A stretch of 64,000 nt of DNA from Lineus longissimus (GCF_910592395.1 NC_088324.1:8148953-8212952); one strand, 5' to 3'. Counted from the stretch's first letter, positions 46,950-57,448 are shown. A program made the numbers and translations. Notes: generated by a model not told the origin, from the letters alone.

Positions 46950-48330
46950 CTTGATGGTAGCCAACTACGAGTTTGAAGGGGGGGGGGGGGGGTCAACATT
47001 CATAATTTGAATATCTGTACTGAAAGCAGTACTGAAAGTTTAGACCAACTTATACTTACGATTATTTTCTTAGCTGGAATGAGACACAGCTGAGTCTCCG
47101 TCTACACTCCGTAGGCAGTACATATATACTGTATACATGAAAAGGATGACGAAATGGACAGCTCCGGGAGGTTATCTGTGTCGGGCATCAAGACGTGAAG
47201 CCTGCAAATAAAGGGAGAGAAACATGGATGAGAAGTTTTCAACGGGCCGTGTTTGATATATGACGGAAAGGAAGTAGATGTATAGTCTTGCAAGGGTAGG
47301 GCCCGAGCCGGCCAAGGGATAGCAACTACAGTGCTGTGTTCCAAATATTGAGTCTCGAAGGGGCTTGCATTTCTGGTCAAGTGGCCAACTGTACAGGGCG
47401 AACAAAAATCGCAGATATCTCGGCAATTACAGCCATTTTCGACGAACAACATGCACATTAATATGGCTTGAATACTTACCATCGATTCCATGATGTTTTT
47501 TTCTGTTGAACTATGAATTTTCGTCGAGTAAATTGGGTTTTTTCGTGAACGACTTCACAGACACGTTTTCAAGATGGCAGAGAAGGCCACGTGGAGCTTG
47601 CCTCTTCGGCGGGTTTTGACGAAGTCGTAATCATATTATGCAATATAGGCGGTACCTCTAAAGCGAAAGAAAAGATTACGAGAAATAGGCCTGCACTGAC
47701 AATGATCCGCCAGACCTTCTTTGTGGACAAGCTTTATGAAACTATTTGTCCCATTCATTCCATCCTCCAGCTGTTTCCCTTTTCATGGTTCTTAAACGAA
47801 TGTTAAATGATTTGCGAAACCGACACAAGTCGGTGTAATGTTTCTCAAATTCCTATTTAACAGTGTTCCCTTGCAATGGACGGACGGGCATAGCACGTGA
47901 CTTGAGACGGGGGGGGGGGGGGATAGAGACAGAGTGTGGCACGGCAGCGTTTGATGCGCTTTTACACTTTGGGCGCAGTGGTCTGCTTCGTCCTTCTCCT
48001 CCTGTGTCAGTCAAAAAGATAAAGCGGCCCGCCTTGGGAGTCTAATGCAATGATAACTGCACGTATGCCTCGGCGGCGTGGTAAACTCCTGAGGCAATCC
48101 ATTCATCACCCTGATCATGCCTTACTTCATCGGGAAGGACAAAGCTGATCCACTGCTTCCGGAGTGGTGAGCGCAGAAACAAGGTCGCAGGCGCGCGGAG
48201 ACCCACGTTTAATGCGTTTATTCAAAAAACTTCACACCAAGTGTCAAAACCTCCATCTTCTCCTGCTCCAACATCTCAACACTTCAATATCACACGCAGA
48301 CAGTAACAACGACATCTAGAACCGATTCCT
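46950..48330. other. No supported gene
   Basis: On the minus strand, atggaatcgatg/gtaagt at 47491-47480 would make a first exon of only four codons; no continuing coding exon was found. On the plus strand, aagATGGCAGAGAAGGCC at 47573 opens a frame of just 18 codons. These could mark a bidirectional start region, but I cannot support a protein. Confidence 0.3.
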
Positions 48331-48336
48331 CATTCT

Positions 48337-49862
48337 GCATGTCACAACCACTCTCTAGCCTACCTCGTATTGCATGTCACAACCACAGTCTCCCCGAGCT
48401 CATGCATCTCCACACTCGAATGTCACAACCAGACAATACAGACACGTTTATGGACCTAGTCCTCATTTTGCATGTCACCATCTCTCTCTAGCCTACTCCC
48501 CTTGTATGTTTCTCTTGCATGTCACAACCTCTGTCTTCCGAAGCTTCTCTGATATCACAACCAGACAATACAGACGTTTATGGACCTAGTCCTCATTTTG
48601 CATGTCACCATCTCTCTCTGGCTTACTCCCCTTGGATGTTTCTTCTTGCATGTCACAACCTCTGTCTTCCCGAGCTTCTCTGATAACCTAGTCCTCATTT
48701 TGCATGTCACCACCTCTCTCTAGCCTACTCCCCTTGGATGTTTTTTCATGCATGTCACAACCTCTGTCTTCCCGGGCTTCTCTGATATCACAATCAGACA
48801 ATACAGACACGTTTATGGACCTAGTCCTCATTTTGCATGTCACCACCTCTCTCTAGCCTACTCCCCTCGGATGTTTCTTCTTGCATGTCACAACCTCTGT
48901 CTTCCCGAGCTTCTCTGATAACACAATCAGACAATATAGACACGTTTATGGACCTAGTCCTCATTTTACATGTCACCACCTCTCTCTGGCCTACTCCCCT
49001 TGGCTGTTTCTTCTTGCATGTCACAACCTGTCTTCCGAAGCTTCTCTGATATCACAACCAGACAATACAGACACGTTTATGGACCTAGTCCTCATTTTGC
49101 ATGTCACCATCTCTCTCTGGCCTACTCCCCTTGGCTGTTTCTCTTGCATGTCACAACCTCTGTCTTCCCGAGCTTCTCAGATATCACAACCAGACAATAC
49201 AGACACGTTTATGGACCTAGTCCTCATTTTGCATGTCACCATCTCTCTCTGGCCTACTCCCCTTGTATGTTTCTTCTTGCATGTCACAACCTCTGTCTTC
49301 CCGAACTTCTCTGATATCACAATCAGACAATACAGACACGTTTATGGACCTATTCCTCATTTTGCATGTCACCATCTCTCTCTGGCCTACTCCCCTTGGC
49401 TGTTTCTCTTGCATGTCACAACCTCTGTCTTCCGAAGCTTCTCTGATATCACAACCAGTCAATACAGACACGTTTATGGACCTAGTCCTCATTTTGCATG
49501 TGACCACCTCTCTCTAGCCTACTCCCCTTGGATGTTTTTTCATGCATGTCACAACCTCTGTCTTCCCGGGCTTCTCAGATATCACAATCAGACAATACAG
49601 ACACGTTTATGGACCTAGTCCTCATTTTGCATGTGACCACCTCTCTCTAGCCTACTCCCCTCGAATGTTTCTTCTTGCATGTCACAACCTCTGTCTTCCC
49701 GAGCTTCTCTGATAACACAGTCAGACAATACAGACGCATTTATGGACCTAGTCCTCATTTTGCATGTGACCATCTCTCTCTAGCCTACTCCCCTTGGCTG
49801 TTTCTTCTTGCTTGTCACAACCTCTGTCTTCCCGAGCTTCTCTGATAACACAGTCAGACGAG
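48337..49862. repeat. 132-bp satellite, about 11 full units
   Basis: Units carry gcatgtcacaacctctgtct, gagcttctctgatatcacaa, acagacacgtttatggacct, gtcctcattttgcatgtcac and tctctctagcctactcccct. Later unit starts lie near 48750, 48882, 49015, 49147, 49279, 49411, 49542 and 49676, so the period is about 132 bp. As 132 is divisible by three, frames of up to 245 codons stay open through the array; these are artefacts. Confidence 0.97.
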
Positions 49863-49967
49863 TTTAGATTGAAAGAGTTCCTGTATATATATAGTACAGT
49901 TCCTACATGCATATGAACATCTTCATGAACACTTTGTGCACACCTTCGATTGTGCAGAAGCCCCTCT

Positions 49968-50130
49968 CCATTGGACTTCCTTCGGACTGACATAATGCTG
50001 TCCTCACTTGAGAGATGTCCTTATATTAGAAATCAAATCCAATGGAATTGAATAATTTGGGAGAAAATGCTGTGTTCCAAATAGAGTGGGCTTCCCTAAT
50101 ACAGAGGCTTCCGCTGAGGCAGGTGTGACT
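49968..50130 (+). mobile_element. MITE family A, copy 8 (diverged)
   Basis: Worn copy: ttcggactgacataatgctg, tcacttgagagatgtcctta, caatggaattgaat and cagaggcttccgctgaggca. Both ends have decayed. Confidence 0.7.
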
Positions 50131-50212
50131 GCCTCGGAAGTGCCCTCTGCCCCTTAACACATGCATTGGAGTCCGTCCTTGCAGTTCGTCCTGAATAGAA
50201 TAAATACAAGTC

Positions 50213-51241
50213 AACGTTTACAAGCACAAAGCAATTTAATTCATTCGCCAAGAGTCCATCTCTTCTATACAGCACACTTATTTCACATGTTATACATGTC
50301 ATGATAGGCAGCAGTGAAATATCTTATGCCTCACTGGAAACATTTCATAAGAAATTGTGTAAAATTCTTAAAGTACATATGGCACATACTGGTAATATAA
50401 ACTAGCAAAAGCATTAGCAAAAGCACATCTTATGTGTATTGGTTGCATCTAGCATAAGGCACAAGGCTAAGAAAAAAACCATGCATATATCAGACAGTTC
50501 TCTCCATGATATACAATGGGTTATATGAATAAAGACCAGCAAATGCTTTTACTTCAATACCGTACAGAAAGGTCTAGTGTAAATGTACATGGAGATTAAG
50601 ATAAAAGCATTTACTAGTTCGTGTATCCGCTATACACATCAGCAACAGACTTGGAACTTGGGAGCCTGGTCCCTTATAAATGAGGATGTGGTCCATAGGA
50701 GTCTGATTGTGAAGCCTTTCGTTTCAATTTCAAAAACTGTGTTTTTCTCTTCTGTTTTTCTGACACACATGCTCTTCCCTCTGTGTCTGTTATACAAACA
50801 ATCAAATTCATATGGCCTTACGATAAAATGATCTCAAGACAAACTGATAACGTATACCATAGTTGATATCAGACTTAGCAAAACTTAACTTTCTTTTAAG
50901 ATTAAACAAAATTAAAATTAATTAAAATTAAACAGATCGAAACAATAACAAACGAATGGTTTTCACACAATCTTTTTCAAAATGCACCAAAACATACTCG
51001 TGACACACTTGGTCAAAACAAACTTGTCGTCAACAATTTCATTTCAAATACAGAATCAACGGGAACATGATTACTTAAACAACCAATGTCTAAATTTTGA
51101 TTTTTAAGAAACACTTTGGGTCAAAACCAACAACTTCAAAAGATAGCTTCAGGTAATACATGATAATTTTTTTTCAATTCATAACACTTGTATTTGAGTA
51201 AGCCATGCCCTTGTTCCAGTGTCATGTATGTAACTGTAAGT
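50213..51241 (-). other. Probable 3' UTR of the minus-strand gene
   Basis: AT-rich sequence with no coding frame directly follows the stop at 51242. On the minus strand an ATTAAA variant signal occurs at 50240-50235, which would give a 3' UTR of about 1 kb. Confidence 0.35.
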
Positions 51242-51418
51242 TTAATTGCCCTTTTTCTTTTTCTTTTCTATTTCCAGTTTACGCCTCTTTGGACCACTTG
51301 GCAGGCCAACCATATCCAGAACCAAGTTTGGCACGACCTGCTCATCGTCTTCAAAGCGTCTGCCACCAGTAAAGAACGAATATGAATCGATGGACTCGAG
51401 ATCAAGCAGTTCCAGAAC
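51242..51418 (-). CDS. Terminal exon of the unidentified minus-strand gene
   Basis: 58 codons and TAA, phase 0, after acceptor ttgtttcttcttcag. Encodes VLELLDLESIDSYSFF, VVPNLVLDMVGLPSG and the lysine-rich end. Confidence 0.82.
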   Translation of the reverse strand, partial: VLELLDLESIDSYSFFTGGRRFEDDEQVVPNLVLDMVGLPSGPKRRKLEIEKKKKKGN

Positions 51419-53976
51419 CTGAAGAAGAAACAAATTATGTTACAGGTTGCTCCAAGATGTTGAGAAATGTTGCATACTGCTCTCATTCTGACCAGAACTG
51501 CTCCAGAAAAAGGCCTGGGGCTGCAGCATAGGATATTTTGACATGGCTTGGGTGTCTTTGCTCAAATGACAAGATTACTGATGCAGAATAGCCAAGGGAG
51601 AGTCTGTTGAAGTACGTCATTGAATGACGCGCCGTGTCTGGTGTGAAGCTTGCATGGGGAACATATCATGCAAAAAGTCATCATTTTGGGGAGCGGTCGT
51701 GGTGAGAGTGGGGGTCTTCGGCTAACACGTACCAAATTTGCTTTCACCACATGCCGCAGATCTTTTCCAGTTGCCTCAGGGGCACATGAGAAGGAGACAG
51801 CTTTCCCGGAAGAACGGAAGGTAACAGTCTGATCGTTGGGTTGTGCTGAAAAGAGAAGGGATACTATAGAGTGGTTTCATGTGACGTCATCACCTGCCAT
51901 GCTGGAGGGACAGACAAATGAAAGCAAGCTGAAAATTTGCCAAATGACCATGACAGCATTTGATTTAGTTAAGTCAGGCACAAAAAATCATTGTTCTGCC
52001 CTCCAACATGGCTGACCATGAAAACACTATACTATACATGTACTTTATTATTATTAAATTAACAGAACCAAGGTTTTGTCTTCAAATCTTGCAACAATCG
52101 AACTCCAGGTAAACTGGGAAGCTTAAGGTCTCAAGCGATGCGTGTCGGTGTCTGGTTTTTAAACTCATGATGTCCGGGTTAAATTCAGCTTATTTTCAGA
52201 GAATCAAAGGAAAACGAACCTTCAGTTGAACTTGGAGCACAAAAGTCTTTGCCACGGTCATCCTCCTCGGAGTAATGATCAGCAACTATAAGTGGAACGG
52301 CTTCATCAATTGGCCAAGGTCTTTTCCTTCCCGCCAATGGTGGTTTGGGATCATCAATTATTTCATCAAATCCGTCATCAAATTCAAAGCCTGGTATGAG
52401 GACATCGTGGACTCCTGCAAAAGGAAACACAATACATGATGTATTCGCCCAACTACATGTGTGCTTGCTATTAATAGCTACATGTACATGTACATGAACA
52501 CTGAATCACGAAAGCTATTCTATTAAACAACTAGTACAATAAATGTATTTAATTCAGACAGCGCAGTAAACAAATCTGCATACTTGTCTCTGAGAAATAC
52601 AGTATAGTGGAACCTCCCTTAGAGGATACCTCACTATTAAGGACACTAGTTTTAGTCCCAAATTGGTTGTTTCTATCCTATTTGACCTCTCTATTAAGGA
52701 CAGCACTTGTCAGTCCCAAGGGTGTCCTTAATAGAGAGGTTCTATTATTGTACTTTTGTCATATCCAAATGGAGTAAAAATATGCTTTCTACACTATACC
52801 TTGCTCACTTGGTGATTTTCCTGCAGGAGATACAGAGAGAGAATCTGCTCGCTCAAGATTTCGAGCATTTTTTTCAAGCACTGCAACGTAAATAAGAAAC
52901 AGGAGAATAACCCTCAAAAATAAAGATTTATTAAGGTCAGAAGAAAGGGCATCAAGGCAAAGAGGGGGGGGGGGGGCATCAGAGCAATTGCCTTTGATAC
53001 CTCCGATAACTTCGATCCATGAAGAGGGCGGTTCCAGGATTTGTAACGCAATGTATGTGTCCATTATTGTAGACTTCTGAGCGAGTGTCCTGAATATAAA
53101 TACTATAAATTATAATCAGCCTAGCAAATGATTGTAGAAATATTGTTTTACATACCAAGAGGTGGCTTAAAATCTACGGAGTTTTTGTCGTCTTCGAAAA
53201 AGCAGTGGAGATGGACCGCCACGTCAATCATCCCAGGGCCAGAGGTCACCTCATCTGATCCGGCATCTTTTTGATTTTTCTGTAGTGCCCCATCTTCTGC
53301 GCCAGACCACATTGGGTCGTGACCCATGAATAGAGTATCATTCAAAAATTTCCTGTCATATGAAGTACCTGAAAGGAAATATTGGATCATTGGGAAACCT
53401 CTCCTTAGCTATCCTTGAACATGTTAGATAAATACGTATTTTGTTGTCTAAATGGACACTGAGCTAAAACCATCAATATTGATCAAGTTGATGGAATGGT
53501 GGCTGGTGGGTTCGGGGCAAATTTGATTATCAAGTTGAGGGGAAGTTCTGTTGCCTGGTGGGTTCAGGGCAAATTTGATCATCGAGTTGAGGGAAAGTTC
53601 TGGTGCCTGATGGGATCAAGGCAAATTTTGTTGATTACACCGATACTATGACTAGACTGGCAATGATGTTAGCATCGTACTGTCAGGGTGACATAAATTT
53701 GGGCCTCGGATGCACTCGTTCCACCAATTTTGTCACTAACACTTGTACAATGTGAATATCATTCAGCTAACAGCAGACTGAAGTAGTTAACTTTAGTAGC
53801 CAACTTGCCTCCAGAAGAAAAGCTTTCATCGAAAAATTCATTAAGAATTTTAAGGGTTTCAACTTCGGTGGTATTGCTAAGAGGCTGGGAGTTCACACCC
53901 TCTTTTTCCCCTTGAGTGTCTGTGATTGTATCTTCAACTTCTTGCAATAGCGGGATCTCGCTTCCACCAAACATAT
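51242..53976 (-). CDS. Unidentified hydrophilic, probably nuclear protein; six 3' exons
   Basis: Six exons on the minus strand (53976-53809, 53368-53156, 52880-52800, 52414-52220, 51845-51733, 51418-51242) join with matching phases to give about 315 C-terminal residues. All acceptors are pyrimidine-rich AG. The protein has no signal peptide or membrane segment in this part. It has acidic patches (FEFDDGFDEIIDD, SEEDDRGKD), a conserved-looking end (LRHVVKANLVLELLDLES, SYSFFTGGRRFEDDEQ, LDMVGLPSG) and a basic terminus PKRRKLEIEKKKKKGN that resembles a nuclear localisation signal. The first intron in this set seems to use a GC donor. I do not recognise the family. Exons upstream of 53976 were not found. 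A MITE lies in one intron. Confidence 0.82.
51733..51845 (-). CDS. Internal exon of the unidentified minus-strand gene
   Basis: Acceptor ctcttttcag, donor aatttg/gtacgt. Completes an Ala codon and encodes QPNDQTVTFRSSGKAVSFS, then CAPEATGKDLRHVVKANL, ending in phase 0. Its phases fit both neighbours exactly, which is the best evidence for it. Confidence 0.8.
52220..52414 (-). CDS. Internal exon of the unidentified minus-strand gene
   Basis: Acceptor ttccttttgcag, donor actgaag/gttcgt (weak donor). Encodes VHDVLIPGFEFDDGFDEI, the block GRKRPWPIDEAVPL and SEEDDRGKDF. Phase 1 at both ends. Confidence 0.8.
52600..52756 (-). mobile_element. MITE family A, copy 9 (nearly full length, intronic)
   Basis: On the plus strand: tatagtggaacctcccttag, ggacactagttttagtccca, tttgacctctctattaagga and agagaggttctattattgta. 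It sits in the intron between the exons at 52800-52880 and 52220-52414. Confidence 0.88.
52800..52880 (-). CDS. Small internal exon of the unidentified minus-strand gene
   Basis: 81 nt, phase 1 at both ends. Acceptor ttatttacgttgcag, donor gcaag/gtatag. Encodes LEKNARNLERADSLSVSPAG, then KSPSEQ. As its length is divisible by three, it could be skipped without a frame change. Confidence 0.72.
53156..53368 (-). CDS. Internal exon of the unidentified minus-strand gene
   Basis: 213 nt, phase 1 at both ends. Acceptor tatttcctttcag, donor cttg/gtatgt. Encodes TSYDRKFLNDTLFMGHDPMW and, later, MIDVAVHLHCFFEDD. Confidence 0.8.
53481..53632. repeat. About 50-bp tandem repeat, three units, intronic
   Basis: gatcaagttgatggaatggt, gattatcaagttgaggggaa and gatcatcgagttgagggaaa begin three units, each ending in a gggcaaattt-like block. 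It lies in the intron with the GC donor. Confidence 0.8.
53809..53976 (-). CDS. Most 5' supported exon of the unidentified minus-strand gene, with a GC donor
   Basis: Acceptor aattttcctttccag. Encodes MFGGSEIPLLQEVEDTITD and ETLKILNEFFDESFSSG. The only 3' border that keeps the frame with the next exon is ctggag/gcaagt, a consensus GC-AG donor; the nearby gttggc gives the wrong phase. The frame is open beyond the acceptor, and an alternative acceptor at about 54029 would add EFDEKLRNSD. Confidence 0.7.
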
Positions 53977-54446
53977 CTGGAAAGGAAAATTGAAAAAGGT
54001 AAATGTCACCGTCAGAATTCCTCAGTTTTTCATCAAACTCCTGCCACCAACCACAGGCCACTGAATCAAGTGTCAGTGAGGGGTCAAATCATTGTAAAAA
54101 GGGTTCACGTAGAAGAGGGAGCAAGAAATCCAACGGGACCTCTGCGGATTCCTTCTCCTTCCTCTCCCTTAATAGCCCCTCATGGACATTTTACAATCGT
54201 TTAACCCCTTAATTACTGACCCTTGATTGAATGATTCATCAACCCCTGGTCGCTGGAGTACAAAGTCAGGAGAGGTTGTCAAGGGTCATCGACCTAGTTT
54301 TGATTGAATGGATGACGAACAAGAGGCAATCACACTTTATAGAGCAAACCAGTGACTTCTACAGCCTGAATGAGACTCTTCTTCTTGAATATTCTTCCGA
54401 TAAAGTACAGAAACCTCTCGCGAGTATCGTCGGGATAGGCCCTTTT

Positions 54447-54501
54447 CCAGATACGCTGGTACCACCTAGGTACCGACCCTAGGTGGTACCGGTGTATCTG
54501 G
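54447..54501. repeat. 24-bp-arm hairpin
   Basis: The arms ccagatacgctggtaccacc(tagg) and cctaggtggtaccggtgtat(ctgg) are inverted copies with 7 nt between. The inner 14 bp are perfect. A run of 16 G follows at 54543. Confidence 0.9.
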
Positions 54502-54712
54502 CAAAGCTGCACTTGGAATCAGGAATCACAATAACTAAGTACGGGGGGGGGGGGGGGGCGGTAGCAGAGGTCACCAAAAAACATGAATTTGACCACGATT
54601 TTGGCGGAAAAATTATAAAAAGGCCTAGTAGTGTCATTATGGCGGTCCCAATACTTTACATTTGTAGGCCTACGTGAATAATACATTATACATACATTGT
54701 ATGCGCATATTC

Positions 54713-54953
54713 TACAGGGTGGCCCAGAATTATTTTCCCTTCCACAATAGAATTCTATTGTGTATCCATTGGGTGAGGTCACAACCTGTCAACCAGTTTT
54801 ACACCTGGTGTTGGGTGTTAGTGTTTGTATCACACCTAATCTGTACCCCTTAACACCGAGTGTTAGTTCACACCAAGGACTGAAGTGTTCCGTGTTGGTG
54901 TTAGGTGTCAGGTGTTTGGTGTATGAGGGAAAACAATTCTGGGCCACCCTGTA
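54713..54953. mobile_element. 237-bp Tc1/mariner-like MITE (family D)
   Basis: The element is flanked by TA and begins CAGGGTGGCCCAGAATT; the other end is its inverted copy. The terminal inverted repeats run about 27 bp with one mismatch. Inside, near the left end, is the perfect 20-bp palindrome CACAATAGAATTCTATTGTG (54743-54762), and then several acacc and ggtgt half-sites in both orientations. It does not code for protein. TA target plus short inverted repeats point to mobilisation by a Tc1/mariner transposase from elsewhere. Confidence 0.9.
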
Positions 54954-55196
54954 GTGTAGTACGCTCCGAAACTGACTCAGACTGTCAGTGTCAGTCGATA
55001 CCGAACAAGGCTACCGATCGACAAATCCAACTCATGAAACTTGTGTGTCATCTTGAACACCTTGATTACCATAATACACCAGTAATTTAGCACTTGCTCA
55101 CCTTTAATATGGCTTTATTTGGTAATAAAACAAGCAGCGTGACAGCAAAGGTTAGGTTATATTCTCCGCCTTCGGTGATTCCCCGTTTAGGACAGG

Positions 55197-55601
55197 GTCT
55201 ATTCTACAGACCAAAAACTTTACAGGGAATACAGACCTTGTTTTTTGGCTCTCACTTTTTTATTAGTGGAGATTTTCATAAAATCTAAAGTGATATTAGA
55301 CTGGAAACGGTTTCCGCATATGCTCAGAACATTTTTTTTGAAAAAAATTAAATTTTAGTACCTTGATTTTGAAGAAATAAAAGACGGTAATTCTCAGAAT
55401 TCTAAAAATGAAAAAACAGACCAACTTGAACTTGGGCAAATTAAGATATTTCAAAACATTTTTTAAATAAAAGATTATTGTGAAGTTTATTATTAAAGCT
55501 TTCGATATTAAAATTACAAGTTTTCATGAAAATCTCCACTAATAAAAAAGTGAAACCCAAAAAACAAGGTCTGTAAAGTCTTTGGTCTTTAGAATAGACA
55601 C
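55197..55601. repeat. Fold-back element with about 82-bp arms
   Basis: Arms 55197-55281 and 55521-55601 are inverted copies (gtctattctamagaccaaa, actttacag, accttgttttttgg, cactttttta, ttagtggagattttcat). The left arm has a small 9-bp duplication. The 240-bp AT-rich centre has no gene. Whether it is a transposon is not clear because no target duplication was seen. Confidence 0.88.
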
Positions 55602-55689
55602 TGCCCGCGTTTAGTTCATTCTCCAAAGCCTACTATCATTGGGTCGGAAGATGCTTGAGTATGATCGCTGATTTGGAGAATGCTTTGGA

Positions 55690-55783
55690 AGTAGTGCTCT
55701 CTAACGGCAAAAAGTAGAACTGACAGACTGACAGATAAGTCCAAAGATTTCAGTTCCACTTTCTGCCGCGAGACAGCACTACT
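55690..55783. repeat. 34-bp-arm inverted repeat
   Basis: agtagtgctctctaacggca at 55690 and the inverse ending agacagcactact at 55783 pair over 34 bp with about seven mismatches, leaving a 26-nt centre. Confidence 0.8.
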
Positions 55784-56116
55784 ATCGCTTCAGCTGCAAA
55801 TTTCACGCGTGGGTGCAGCAGGAATGATTGATTTAATTACATTTGGAAGATAATTTGTATTAAACAATTGATAAAAAACGTCAATGTCTTGTTTTAGCTG
55901 TCACAACAGCTCCAGGACACCTTGACATCAGCTTGGGGTACCACTTTCCCTGTTCGCCGGGCTTTATCCTTGTACCCTTAAGTGATAGGTGCAGTAACTG
56001 ATCTTCAAACATTTAAGTTTGCAACACAATCACTCATACAACTGTATTTACGGTCAATCCTTAGTCCCCTCCTTTCATAGATATGCGCACAACGCCGGTA
56101 AGAACGATGCAAAAAT
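55784..56116. other. No gene recognised
   Basis: Sequence between the fold-back elements and the C elements; no exon or repeat is seen. Confidence 0.4.
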
Positions 56117-56140
56117 TACACTCCGGACGCAGTGGACCGG
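56117..56140 (+). repeat. Fragment of structured element C
   Basis: Carries actccggacgcagtggaccg exactly, preceded by tac as in copy 1 at 34257. The rest of the element is absent here. Confidence 0.7.
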
Positions 56141-56329
56141 CAGAGATATGGCGCTTGAAATCGGTCTTGACATCTTGACCCGCAATGTTTTGAGATCGCT
56201 AAATCACTCACCTTTGTGGTGCTCGATAGTGGTGACGCAAACGCATGAGAGTCAGGATGCGGCCTTTAGTAAGGCCCAGTATAACTAGATGAGTAGGCCC
56301 TACCTTACTTAGGCATGGCTACACCCTAT

Positions 56330-56475
56330 ATCCTGAGGAAACTCCGGACGCAGTGGACCGGGCTCGTTCCTCACCCAAAGGAGACCAAATTAGGTTGACG
56401 CAATGGACTGACCAGGGAGTCTACCACACACGGCCTGGTGCAGAAGCGAACATTAACCCATGATTTCCTCAGGAT
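56330..56475 (+). ncRNA. Candidate structured element C, copy 2
   Basis: A 146-nt segment closed by a perfect 12-bp inverted repeat (atcctgaggaaa / tttcctcaggat). Inside are the blocks shared with copy 1 (34245-34370) in the same order. GACGCAGTGGACCG recurs internally as GACGCAATGGACTG. A hairpin (ACCAGG / CCTGGT) presents the shared AGTCTA block. GC content is above that of the flanks. No known RNA family is recognised, and transcription is not shown. Confidence 0.42.
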
Positions 56476-56879
56476 CTCGTTCAACGGATACTTTCTGGAA
56501 GGGCGCAGTTTCACTTAACACACTGTTTTCACCAAACTGTAAAACTTCCGGTTGGAATGATAGTGAATGGAAATTGTTCATCTGAAAGCTCATTGTTGCA
56601 TTTAAAAATGATTACCCGCGAGCAAAAAGTGGGAATGAATGAAATTGACAATGGGTGAATGATCTGGAGGAAATGTACTGCATAACATTGTGTATTTGTT
56701 CCGTAATCCTACAATTTCAAAAACATTTCTGAAAACATACTTATTACATCAGATAAATATAGCTGCATGTAGTAAAGCCCCGGGTATCTATGACGCAAGA
56801 GCTTCGCGTTGTCATCTGACAATCAACAAAGGTATCTTCTGATGGTTTTACATCAAAGGCGGGAAAAAGTAATTACGTA

Positions 56880-57375
56880 GCTCGTTCCGTCACGTGGCAG
56901 GCGAATTGACCAATGAGATGCAAGTAGCAATTTAACAGCTTCAGCGTTCCTGGGTCTCCCCATGTAGCATGCGCGTCATTGCTAGCCGAATCAATAGCTA
57001 GCGCTAGCGGCTTTGAGACGCAAGCGACGATCACGTTGAGCATTGGTTCCTGTCTCCTATTGTGGGCGAAGCTGACGTGAGATGGCTTCCCGCTTAAATA
57101 CTGCAGGCAGACGTCACCAGTTCAGATAAACATTGAGAGCAGACGAGAGACAAACTAACAACGAACAGCAACCATTCAACTGTTGCAATTAGTCAAGAAA
57201 ACGAAACATTCAGCTAACAGTTCAACTATCCAATTCGCTCATCTAACTGCGACTGGCTCATCCACGGAACTTGATCGACGGGATTATTACAAACTCCTAT
57301 TGGATTTTATTCCGATTTTGTTCCGGTTTTTTTACTCTTATGTGGACCCGCGTAACTTGTAGTAAAAGCTAAGCA
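56880..57375 (+). promoter_or_regulatory. Promoter and 5' UTR region of the WAP-like gene
   Basis: CACGTG at 56891, a CCAAT box in attgaccaatgag at 56910, the perfect palindrome GCTAGCGCTAGC at 56997-57008, TGACGTGA near 57071 and a TATA-like cttaaatac near 57094 come before a likely start about 57120-57125. Some 250 bp of 5' UTR without an ATG-led frame of note precede the start codon at 57376. Confidence 0.45.
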
Positions 57376-57448
57376 ATGAAGAAGATGCTGACCACCGTTT
57401 TCCTCATCGCACTTGTGCATCTTGCCTTTGTGTTTGGACAAGGAGATG
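57376..57448 (+). CDS. WAP-like gene, exon 1 (signal peptide)
   Basis: ATG at 57376 (aagcaATGa) encodes 24 residues with a hydrophobic core TVFLIALVHLAFVF and ends one base into the next codon at donor gatg/gtaaga. No earlier in-frame ATG is seen. Confidence 0.85.

Noticed and set aside
47067-47491. Gene start on the minus strand with a four-codon first exon (MESM, then gtaagt)
   Set aside because: The donor is strong, but the next segment with good borders has stops in all frames, so no protein can be supported.
48881-49618. 245-codon open frame on the plus strand
   Set aside because: It lies wholly inside the 132-bp satellite and repeats the same peptide every 44 codons; the other frames are open too.
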